A DNA stretch of 5,487 nucleotides from Myxococcales bacterium (GTDB lineage Bacteria > Myxococcota > Myxococcia > Myxococcales > Myxococcaceae), in NCBI GenBank assembly GCA_003153055.1, contig PMBV01000030.1:1-5487 (forward strand). Direction: 5' to 3'. The notes beneath the pieces are model-generated. The model was not told the origin of the DNA, ran no database searches, and saw only the letters and a list, made by a program, of their open reading frames with translations. This document shows, in pieces, positions 1 to 4,662 of the stretch. Position numbers and translations under genes: made by a program. Within the stretch, counting starts at the first letter, position 1; each line of letters opens with the position of its first letter.

Positions 1-189
1 CACGAAGATCTCATTCTCGGAGGTGGCCTCCGCGCTGAACCCGGTCGGGTCGCCTGGCCCGCTGAGGCACTGCGTCGCTCCGAGAGTGGATGTGACATGA
101 GAGGTTGGATCCAAAGCGCTTCGTTCGCAGCCAACGAGCAGGACGCACGCCATCAAGACAGACTTCGCAGCTTCTGAGAATCTGGTCAC
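1..189 (-). CDS. Predicted lipoprotein, N-terminal part (runs off the left edge)
   Basis: The leftward frame is open from GTG at 189 to base 1, giving 63 visible residues with no stop, so the 3' end lies outside the window. The N-terminus is a lipoprotein signal: a charged start (Arg3, Lys9), a hydrophobic run SVLMACVLLVG and a lipobox LVGC with the acylated Cys at residue 21 (bases 127-129). GGAG lies 8 nt before the GTG, which supports this start; the ATG at 153 would leave almost no n-region. The mature part begins CERSALDP and has one further Cys in the visible portion. The gene is divergent from the small lipoprotein at 445, with a 255-bp shared upstream region. The export signal is clear, but function cannot be assigned from this much sequence. 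The antisense frame at 105-314 is treated as a shadow. Confidence 0.72.
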   Translation of the reverse strand, partial: MTRFSEAAKSVLMACVLLVGCERSALDPTSHVTSTLGATQCLSGPGDPTGFSAEATSENEIFV

Positions 190-315
190 TGGCTTTTCTC
201 CGTGGTTGTTTACGCAGAAGAGGGAAATGGAAGCAAAACCGGGTCAGGACGTGCTCGCGAACCGCGGAGTCTCGGTTGACCATCGACGCGGTCGCCTGCT
301 CCTCAGGAATCTGAC

Positions 316-324
316 GGGGGGGGG
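316..324. repeat. Nine-G homopolymer tract in the divergent intergenic region
   Basis: Nine consecutive G residues lie between the leftward lipoprotein (start 189) and the rightward small lipoprotein (start 445), about 120 bp upstream of the latter. Such tracts can change length by slippage and alter promoter spacing. No convincing -10/-35 pair was found around it, so a regulatory role is speculative. Confidence 0.35.
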
Positions 325-444
325 CGTTTGCTAACTGATGGAGATTGCTATGGGGCAGTGCGGCCTCGGGCTTGCTTCGTGCTGTCGCATCGTTGGGCGA
401 GCGACAGGTGTCGATTGCCCATTCTTGGACAAAGAGAGACGTAC

Positions 445-672
445 ATGAAGGCTCTGATCTCGATGATGTTGTGTGGAGTGGCTATTATTGCCGTTGGCTG
501 TGGTGTGGGCGTCGCGGGGAGCTGCCAGGCGAGCAGCGGGAGCGCGAATTTCTGTGTCGAATATCACGGCACGTACAGTCCTGACACCGCGAAGACTGCC
601 TGTACGGCGGCGAAGGGCACGTTCACGGCGACAGCCTGTGTGGCTGGGGCGACCAAGGGCGTCTACGAGTAG
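445..672 (+). CDS. Small cysteine-rich lipoprotein (75 aa)
   Basis: A 75-residue protein begins MKALISMMLCGVAIIAVGC, a short lipoprotein signal peptide with lipobox AVGC and acylated Cys19. A purine-rich AAAGAGAGA lies just upstream as a weak ribosome binding site. An in-frame upstream start at 328 would bury the signal peptide and is rejected. The mature part holds Cys at 27, 37, 53 and 65 in the order SC..FCVEYxGxYSxxTAxxAC..GTFTATAC. From general knowledge, this pattern (CVEY, then an AC.aa.GtF/Y module, then C) recurs in small secreted proteins of myxobacteria, which usually end in a further Cys after a vG/rvG turn. Here the tail reads GATKGVYE and lacks that Cys. It is probably anchored in the envelope; no function is known to me. 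The gene stands alone, divergent from the lipoprotein at 189. Confidence 0.75.
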   Translation: MKALISMMLCGVAIIAVGCGVGVAGSCQASSGSANFCVEYHGTYSPDTAKTACTAAKGTFTATACVAGATKGVYE

Positions 673-1156
673 GACTCGCCTCGCTCGCCGACACTCGTCC
701 TCCTAGCTGCTAGCTGGACGGCTTCTCGCTGCATGCCAACACCTGGGTCCCACGAAGACGACCGGGACAACCTCCGTCGCCTCGCCGCCCTCGTTCTCCC
801 GCCCCGCGTCCTCATGGATCGTTTCCCGGTCAAAGACGCCTCCTCGCAGGAGCCGCGTCCTGACCTGACTTCCCAACCCCGCGATCCGCTGGCGTGCTCG
901 CCGTTCGCACTCAGGGCCTTCCAGCAACGTCACGCTCAAGGTGATCGGGAATCAGACGCCGACAACGCCGCTGGAAGCAGTCCTCCAGCGCACCATGCGG
1001 CGGGCGAGTCGAATGACTCGCACTCTCTGCGAAACTGGTGACCACCTTTGTCTCCATGCCGCGAAACCACTTTCTTACTGACCCGTTCTTCCGCACGGCC
1101 CCACTTATGGACGCGAAGTCGGCCCACCGCTCCAACAGAACAACAACCCAACCAAA
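673..1156. other. Gene-poor intergenic stretch
   Basis: I see no convincing gene in these 484 bp. The longest open frame (733-1041, +, 102 codons) has no ribosome binding site and no recognisable domain, and its third-position GC bias weakens in its second half. Leftward frames at 703-939 and 911-1135 are no better. The stretch does hold a perfect 7-bp inverted repeat at 1004-1021. It could contain decayed coding DNA, and it must carry the promoter of the cysteine-rich lipoprotein downstream, which I could not pinpoint. Confidence 0.5.
1004..1021. repeat. Perfect inverted repeat GCGAGTC-N4-GACTCGC
   Basis: Two 7-base arms flank the 4-base spacer GAAT. As RNA this would form a compact GC-rich hairpin; as DNA it resembles a short dimeric operator. 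No T-tract follows on either strand, so it does not look like a classical intrinsic terminator. It lies about 136 bp before the start of the cysteine-rich lipoprotein gene. Confidence 0.4.
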
Positions 1157-2005
1157 ATGACGGGTACCACAATGACAACCGATTCGACCCCCCTCTTCTT
1201 GGCACTGCAGAGCTCAGCCCGCGGCCACAGAGCACGCACCGACCGCGGCGTGACCGCAAGATCTGCACTCACCATGTTCCTCTTGGCCTCGGCCGCCGGG
1301 TGCGGGTCTCGGACCACCGGTGCCGACGGGGGAGCAAACCCCGGAGTTGCCGTAACGTGCGACCCCCTCGCACCCAGCGCGTGCGCGCAGGGGCAGGGCT
1401 GCTACTTCAACGACGAGGGCTCGGGCTTCCAGTGCGCGAAGGGGGGCAGCGGGGCCGTGGGCAGCACTTGCAGCCAGGACACCGACTGCACTCCGAAACT
1501 CGCTTGCCAATACCAGGGGTCGACCAACTTCGGCGTCTGCAAGCCCTTCTGTTCGGTCAAGACGAGCAGTGGATGCAGCAGCCCAGACATCTGCTCCGAT
1601 GTGGGCGACGGAACGGTAGGCATCTGTCAGCCTTGTCCCCAGAAGTTGCAGTGCGGCAGCGCGTGCTGCCAGGCCGGCGACACCTGCAATGCCGGCGTCT
1701 GCACGCCACCGGCGAGTTGCGAGCCTCTGACGCAGAACTGCACCACCGCTGGCCAAGCCTGCTATGCTGATCCAGACACCAGCCAGTTCAGCTGCTTTGC
1801 CTCGACCGGCGCCGTCGCTGACGGAAAGGCGTGCGACCTCGACACCGACTGCCTGAAGTTCAGCGGCTGCCACTACGCGAGCGACACGGCCAGCTCGGGG
1901 GTGTGCACTCACTACTGTAAGCCTGGGGTCAGTCCCACAACCTGCACGAGCGGCCAGACGTGCGATGACGTCTTCGGCGACGGCAAGCTGGGCTACTGCA
2001 AGTAG
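1157..2005 (+). CDS. Cysteine-rich lipoprotein with two tandem 12-Cys modules
   Basis: This 282-residue frame carries a lipoprotein signal: hydrophobic TMFLLASAAGC with acylated Cys49, then a Gly/Asp-rich spacer (GADGGANPG). The start is uncertain. ATG at 1157 gives an unusually long n-region; GTG at 1250 (giving VTARSALTMFLLASAAGC) would make an ideal 18-residue signal. Neither has a clear Shine-Dalgarno. The mature protein has two homologous modules, residues 68-157 and 188-281, each with 12 Cys. The gaps between Cys are 7,5,10,11,5,5,10,3,7,5,10 in the first and 6,6,10,12,5,5,11,3,8,5,11 in the second. Shared motifs are C-x5-DTDC, CxYC/PFC and DxxGDGxxGxC. A linker (158-187) adds six Cys, including CGSACC and the DTCNAGVC turn. 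This is typical of myxobacterial surface lipoproteins with many disulfides. The molecular role is unknown. Confidence 0.82.
   Translation: MTGTTMTTDSTPLFLALQSSARGHRARTDRGVTARSALTMFLLASAAGCGSRTTGADGGANPGVAVTCDPLAPSACAQGQGCYFNDEGSGFQCAKGGSGAVGSTCSQDTDCTPKLACQYQGSTNFGVCKPFCSVKTSSGCSSPDICSDVGDGTVGICQPCPQKLQCGSACCQAGDTCNAGVCTPPASCEPLTQNCTTAGQACYADPDTSQFSCFASTGAVADGKACDLDTDCLKFSGCHYASDTASSGVCTHYCKPGVSPTTCTSGQTCDDVFGDGKLGYCK
1358..1627 (+). repeat. First 12-Cys module (protein-level tandem repeat)
   Basis: This encodes residues 68-157 of the cysteine-rich lipoprotein. All 12 Cys match those of the second module, with gap lengths differing by at most one. The DNA itself has diverged, so the duplication is old. 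Confidence 0.75.
1718..1999 (+). repeat. Second 12-Cys module (protein-level tandem repeat)
   Basis: This encodes residues 188-281. It shares with the first module the C[DE]PL opening, the C-x5-C dipeptide box containing DTD, the C-x3-C pair and the GDG..G.C ending. Only one residue (Lys282) follows it. Confidence 0.75.
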
Positions 2006-2029
2006 CGCTACTCCAAAGAGGAAGCGACC

Positions 2030-2066
2030 CACGGCCGCCTCCATATCGTCGAGCATGGTGGCCGTG
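2030..2066. terminator. Candidate stem-loop between convergent genes
   Basis: CACGGCCGCC (2030-2039) can pair with GGTGGCCGTG (2057-2066) through ten pairs, including one G-U, around a 17-nt loop. It lies 25 nt after the stop of the rightward cysteine-rich lipoprotein and 40 nt beyond the stop of the leftward H-NOX gene, where a shared terminator is expected. There is no U-tract on either side, so intrinsic termination would be weak. A second smaller GC-rich hairpin (around 2079-2100, GCCC/GGGC arms) is nearer the H-NOX stop. Confidence 0.35.
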
Positions 2067-2105
2067 CTGGAAGCAGCAGCGCCCCTTGAGGGCCTGCGCG
2101 GGCGG

Positions 2106-2621
2106 TCAGCTGAAGGTGATGTGCAGGGAGTTCCCCGAGAGCTTCACCACCACCTTCTCCTTGTAGTACTTGGCCACGCCCTGGATGAGGCCGGGCATGA
2201 GCGCCACCAGGCCGCGCGGCGACTGGTAGTGCATCACCAGCTCCTTGGGTCCCTTCTCCTCGTAGGTGAAGTGAGGAGGCGTGGCGCCGGCCGTCTTGGT
2301 GATGGTGATGTGCACCTTGTCCATGTTCAGCAAGAACTCCCGGGCCGACTTCGCCTTGTCGAAGTAGACCGAGTACATCTTGGGGGCGTAGGTCAACGAC
2401 CAGTACTCACCGAAGGCGTCCATCGCGGCTTGCGGTGGAATGCCCAGCACCTCCGCGGTCGCCCCCACCAGCTTGAGAACGTCCCCGTCCGGGACCACCG
2501 CCGTGACCATGAACAACGAATTCAAGTCCATGCCCGCCTTGACAAGGATGGCTCTCCACTTGTCCTCGCCAAACTTCGTCTTCACCAGCTCTTCGAGACA
2601 CTTAACGATGGTGCCCTTCAT
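2106..2621 (-). CDS. Stand-alone H-NOX (heme NO-binding) protein
   Basis: This 171-residue single-domain protein binds heme in the cytoplasm and senses NO. It opens MKGTIVKCLEE, the usual MKG start of the family. AREFLLNMDKVH matches the helix carrying the proximal heme ligand (REFLQNLDALH in guanylate cyclase beta1), making His104 the ligand. TPPHF follows at 114-118, covering the heme-distorting Pro. The propionate-binding YxSxR motif is Tyr132-Ser134-Arg136, followed by GLIQG. Aligned on YxSxR and GLI.G, Leu141 falls where O2-binding H-NOX proteins have Tyr, so NO rather than O2 selectivity is inferred. Length is normal or slightly short for the family. The ATG at 2621 has GGAGG 9 nt upstream. 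H-NOX genes often neighbour a histidine kinase, diguanylate cyclase or chemoreceptor; none is present here, so its partner must be elsewhere or beyond the window. Confidence 0.9.
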   Translation of the reverse strand: MKGTIVKCLEELVKTKFGEDKWRAILVKAGMDLNSLFMVTAVVPDGDVLKLVGATAEVLGIPPQAAMDAFGEYWSLTYAPKMYSVYFDKAKSAREFLLNMDKVHITITKTAGATPPHFTYEEKGPKELVMHYQSPRGLVALMPGLIQGVAKYYKEKVVVKLSGNSLHITFS

Positions 2622-2661
2622 GATGGTTCCCCTCCGGTTGGCGCGCCGTGACGCCTCCGGA

Positions 2662-2683
2662 TGGCGCAGCAATGCGTGCGCCA
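2662..2683. promoter_or_regulatory. Inverted repeat TGGCGCA-N8-TGCGCCA upstream of H-NOX
   Basis: Perfect 7-base arms flank an 8-base spacer, about 41-62 nt upstream of the H-NOX start codon. The left arm belongs to the 8-mer GGCGCAGC, which recurs at 2712-2719 and 2796-2803. The position suits an operator or a 5'-leader hairpin for the H-NOX gene. I recognise no known NO-responsive box (NsrR, NorR or FNR/DNR type). Confidence 0.35.
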
Positions 2684-2722
2684 GCTTCGGCGGTAGGTGT
2701 TTCCCGACATTGGCGCAGCGGT

Positions 2723-2742
2723 CGAGGTCCCCAAAGACCTCG
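2723..2742. promoter_or_regulatory. Inverted repeat CGAGGTC-N6-GACCTCG upstream of H-NOX
   Basis: A 20-bp element with perfect 7-base arms and spacer CCCAAA lies about 100 nt upstream of the H-NOX start codon. Its size and symmetry resemble an operator for a dimeric repressor, and it could also form a hairpin. No promoter hexamers were identified confidently around it, so the role is a guess. Confidence 0.35.
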
Positions 2743-2810
2743 TCGGGCCTGAGAGGGCCGCGATTGACCCAGGGCGCTCACTGAACCCGGTCCAAGGCGC
2801 AGCGGAACGC

Positions 2811-3043
2811 GGCGCCGCGATTCGTGAGGAGCACTCGCCGGCCCATCGGCGGAGATGTCACCCCAGGCCGTGCTGATGAGAATGAGCTCGAGGATCTGCA
2901 GCAGGTGCCCCTCTGGGTCCAGCTCCGCGTGGCACATCCCTTGGCGCTGGCCGTCGCGGATGAGGAGCCGTGCTCGGTCTGGGTCCTCGCTGAAGAAGCC
3001 GACCAGCTCGCCCATCATCAGCCCGAACCCGTTGGCGTGCTCC
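2811..3043 (-). pseudogene. Partial duplicate of the tetR gene, internally deleted
   Basis: This segment repeats bases 4041-4360 of the intact tetR gene on the same strand, with 5 mismatches in 233 aligned bases. It covers codons 87-192 of the repressor, so it has neither the DNA-binding helix-turn-helix nor the last 27 residues. An 87-bp (29-codon) piece, residues 114-142, is missing, so the frame stays open: RARLL now joins directly to IRDGQRQG. The deletion is flanked in the intact gene by TCGCGGA at 4184 and 4271, and one copy remains here, as expected of slippage or short-homology recombination. The open frame runs on both sides into unrelated sequence (GTG at about 3153 through to 2602), but without the HTH domain it cannot be a normal repressor. 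It lies between the H-NOX upstream region and a truncated rightward gene. Confidence 0.88.
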
Positions 3044-3175
3044 TTCCTTGATTCCGCCTGCGTCGGGAAGATTCGCCGCGCGCTGCGTTTCTGGTTCCGA
3101 ACCAATTTCAAGGTGCCGCCCGTCGAGGCCGGCAAGACGTCGGCGATCCTCACCTACCGCTCGACCCAGTCCTGA
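3044..3175 (+). pseudogene. C-terminal remnant of an AgmX/PglI- or TonB-like protein
   Basis: Directly after the end of the tetR duplication, 43 codons remain in a frame with strong GC3 bias, ending in TGA. The peptide contains ACVGKIRRALRFW, then FKVPPVEAGKTSAILTYR. This resembles the end of the AgmX/PglI C-terminal (TonB-type) domain, where a conserved Cys, an amphipathic helix, a W/F-rich turn with Pro-Pro and a Gly-containing beta hairpin precede a Tyr. The family call rests on this short match. Upstream the same frame is open into the duplicated tetR DNA (from about 2855), which cannot be its original 5' part. The gene therefore appears truncated by the rearrangement. Its stop lies 9 nt before the next lipoprotein start, pointing to a former operon. 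Confidence 0.5.
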
Positions 3176-3184
3176 GGTGACACC

Positions 3185-3799
3185 ATGGCCCTGAAATCAG
3201 CAGGTGTATTGGCAATGGCGTGCCTCACCGTGGCAGCGTGCGACCAGGCCCCGCAGGCGACGCGGGTGCAGGGACTGGAGCTGGTCTCGACCGCGGCGAC
3301 CCGGGTGCGCGGAGCGGAGCAGGTCTCGACGCGGCTGGCAGCGCGGTGGTCGAAGCGAGGAGGCCTGGAGCTGCTCGACGCCGTCGAGCTCCCCGGCTTC
3401 ACGCAGCTGGAGCAGACGCTCGAGCGGGGCTACCTGGTCGAAGTGCGGGTCGGTACGCAGGTTCTGTCGGTGCAGCCCGTCGACCTCGAGCTCGAGCAGC
3501 ACTCGGCGGGAGCGACCCCCGACGAGCCTGCGCGCGCGGAGCCGGAGTTCGTCACTCTTCAGCTCGACGTGCCGGGCGTCGGCCTCAGCGCGCTCGAGAA
3601 CGCGCAGATCGAGCTGCACGAGGTGCGCTCGCGCCAGGCAGAGACGCGGGTCAGCCTGGCGGGCCTGCGCCGGCTGAAGAGCGCCGGGGCGCTGAGCAGG
3701 GTCGGCGCGCTGGACGCACCGACGGTGAAGCAGGTGCTGCTCGCCCGGGGCCGCAAGGTGGCCCACGCGCCGCGCTTCGAGGTCGGCGACGCGCCCTGA
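3185..3799 (+). CDS. Predicted lipoprotein of unknown function (204 aa)
   Basis: The start ATG has GAGGTG 5 nt upstream, and this site lies against the stop codon of the preceding remnant. The N-terminus MALKSAGVLAMACLTVAAC is a lipoprotein signal with lipobox VAAC and acylated Cys19. The mature part starts with an approximate 13-residue tandem repeat (TRVQGLELVST at 26-36, TRVRGAEQVST at 39-49). It is then rich in Glu, Leu, Val and Arg, with alternating beta-like and helical stretches and no further Cys. No family was recognised. The close spacing suggests it was co-transcribed with the truncated AgmX/TonB-like gene; with that gene broken, its promoter may be lost or supplied by the inserted DNA. 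Codon use is strongly GC3-biased, so the gene itself looks intact. Several frames overlap it on both strands, but only this one carries a start, a ribosome site and a signal peptide. Confidence 0.8.
   Translation: MALKSAGVLAMACLTVAACDQAPQATRVQGLELVSTAATRVRGAEQVSTRLAARWSKRGGLELLDAVELPGFTQLEQTLERGYLVEVRVGTQVLSVQPVDLELEQHSAGATPDEPARAEPEFVTLQLDVPGVGLSALENAQIELHEVRSRQAETRVSLAGLRRLKSAGALSRVGALDAPTVKQVLLARGRKVAHAPRFEVGDAP
3260..3331 (+). repeat. 13-residue tandem repeat at the lipoprotein N-terminus
   Basis: TRVQGLELVST (residues 26-36) and TRVRGAEQVST (39-49) are spaced 13 codons apart, directly after the lipidated Cys region. At DNA level the units share blocks such as GGTCTCGAC. This looks like a short local duplication in the tether region. 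Confidence 0.5.
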
Positions 3800-3814
3800 G
3801 CGTGGTCAGCGGTG

Positions 3815-3935
3815 AGGGCGGTCGGCTGAAGTGGCCGGCCGCCCCGGCAGCCCCCAACGTCACCCACGTGAAGCTGCTGCCGCCTCGCACGTACAGCTCC
3901 ATCGCGTCGTCGGCGAGGACCGTCGGGGTTGACAC
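3815..3935 (-). pseudogene. Possible leftover coding fragment, leftward
   Basis: In the 158-bp gap between two convergent genes, the leftward frame from GTG at 3935 reads as VLADDAMELYVRGG followed by SSFTWVTLGAAGAA, with strong GC3 bias and a protein-like composition. It has no ribosome site, lies just past the tetR stop, and continues only as an antisense shadow of the lipoprotein. It may be a fragment left by the rearrangements here, or chance. I do not recognise a family. Confidence 0.25.
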
Positions 3936-3957
3936 CGCCCGCTGAGCCCGCGGCCCT

Positions 3958-4617
3958 TCACGACCGCTCCTCTCGGCTCTTTCGGCGGCCGCCCTGGGTG
4001 AAGAGGCTGTTTCGGGCGATTCGCATCAACGAGTCGACATGGCGCCGCGACTCGTGAGGAGCACTCGCCGGCCCATCGGCGGAGATGTCACCCCAGGCGG
4101 TGCTGATGAGAATGAGTTCGAGGATCTGCAGCAGGTGCCCCTCTGGGTCCAGCTCCGCGTGGCACATCCCTTGGCGCTGGCCGTCGCGGATGTTGTCGCC
4201 GATCATCACCAGCCACGGCTGGACGTACTCGCGGAACAGCGCTCGAAACTCCCGCGGACGATCGAGCGTCTCGCGGACGAGGAGCCGTGCTCGGTCGGGG
4301 TCCTCGCTGAAGAAGCCGACCAGCTCGCCCATCATCAGCTCGAACCCGTTGGCGTGCTCCATCGCGCCGCGCAGCAGGCGCGGAACGACTTTGCTCCAGT
4401 GCTCCCAGATGTCGGCGAGGACCGCTTGGCGGAGCTCCTCCTTCGAGGGGAAATGATGGAGCACCGACGGCTTGCGAATCCCGACCGCGTCGGCCACGGA
4501 TTGCAAGGTCATGCCATCGAATCCCCGTGCGCCGATCTGCCGGGTGGCGGCGCTCAAAATCCGCGTCCGCACATCACCGGCCCGGCTGGCAACGCCCGTC
4601 GAACTCGCTCTTTTCAT
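3958..4617 (-). CDS. TetR/AcrR-family transcriptional regulator
   Basis: A 219-residue one-component regulator of normal TetR length. The N-terminal DNA-binding domain shows ILSAATRQIGARGFDGMTL, then the helix-turn-helix LQSVADAVGIRKPSVLHHF (residues 38-56), then the usual PSKEELRQAVL helix. The C-terminal part (about 75-205) is the ligand and dimer domain, with an amphipathic ELVGFFSEDPDRARLL helix and a hydrophobic LLQILELILISTAW helix. The ligand cannot be predicted. ATG at 4617 is chosen because it opens a conventional N-terminus (MKRASSTG); an in-frame TTG at 4692 would add a 25-residue extension. The ATG has no strong ribosome site of its own but overlaps the stop of a 14-codon leader ORF, so translational coupling is likely. 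Most of the ligand domain (residues 87-192) is duplicated at 2811-3043. Autoregulation and control of neighbours are plausible but unproven. Confidence 0.9.
   Translation of the reverse strand: MKRASSTGVASRAGDVRTRILSAATRQIGARGFDGMTLQSVADAVGIRKPSVLHHFPSKEELRQAVLADIWEHWSKVVPRLLRGAMEHANGFELMMGELVGFFSEDPDRARLLVRETLDRPREFRALFREYVQPWLVMIGDNIRDGQRQGMCHAELDPEGHLLQILELILISTAWGDISADGPASAPHESRRHVDSLMRIARNSLFTQGGRRKSREERS
4041..4360. repeat. Intact copy of the duplicated tetR segment
   Basis: These 320 bp recur at 2811-3043 in the same orientation, minus 87 bp (4184-4270 by the flanking-repeat alignment). Identity is 228 of 233 aligned bases. The homology ends abruptly at both sides, with no IS-like terminal repeats visible. 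Confidence 0.9.
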
Positions 4618-4658
4618 GGCGGCGCCGCGACCTCTCCACTCCGGCGTGTACCAGACAT
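4614..4658 (-). CDS. 14-codon leader ORF overlapping the tetR start
   Basis: ATG at 4658 follows the near-perfect Shine-Dalgarno AGGAGGT (4663-4669) with a 4-nt gap and encodes MSGTRRSGEVAAPP. Its TGA shares ATGA with the tetR start codon at 4617, the standard geometry of translational coupling. The tetR ATG lacks a good ribosome site of its own, so terminating ribosomes may feed it. The peptide has no recognisable motif; its two adjacent Arg codons are CGC and CGG. The alternative is that the SD is used by an unannotated longer tetR form, but no in-frame start other than TTG 4692 exists there. Confidence 0.55.
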   Translation of the reverse strand: MSGTRRSGEVAAPP

Positions 4659-4662
4659 TCCC

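Noticed and set aside
276..304. TTGACC as a -35 box upstream of the small lipoprotein
   Set aside because: No acceptable -10 hexamer lies 16-19 nt downstream.
328..354. TTGCTA with TGCTATGGG as an extended -10 promoter
   Set aside because: The spacer is only 15 nt and both hexamers are poor; not distinguishable from chance.
733..1041. Rightward 102-codon frame in the gene-poor stretch
   Set aside because: No ribosome site, no recognisable domain, low-complexity second half and weakening GC3 bias. It could be decayed coding sequence but is not supported as a gene.
1157..2005. EGF or metallothionein identity for the cysteine-rich protein
   Set aside because: The cysteine spacing does not fit the six-Cys EGF pattern, and clustered CxC metal-binding runs are absent.
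1214..2056. Leftward 280-codon frame opposite the cysteine-rich lipoprotein
   Set aside because: Ala/Arg/Val-rich antisense shadow of a cysteine-rich gene with a clear signal peptide and repeat modules.
1965..2651. Rightward 228-codon frame opposite H-NOX
   Set aside because: It is the antisense shadow of the H-NOX gene, whose leftward frame has all family motifs.
2811..3043. An IS or transposon moving the tetR fragment
   Set aside because: No terminal inverted repeats, target-site duplication or transposase frame is visible at either copy; segmental copying fits better.
2602..3153. Leftward 183-codon frame containing the tetR fragment as a functional gene
   Set aside because: It has no DNA-binding domain, its ends come from unrelated sequence including antisense of another gene and the H-NOX start, and the ligand domain has a 29-residue deletion. 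It is recorded as a pseudogene.
3909..4425. Shared 14-mer GTCGGCGAGGACCG at about 3909 and 4413 as a duplication mark
   Set aside because: The match does not extend on either side and consists of common GC-rich codons (VLAD read leftward), so chance is likely.
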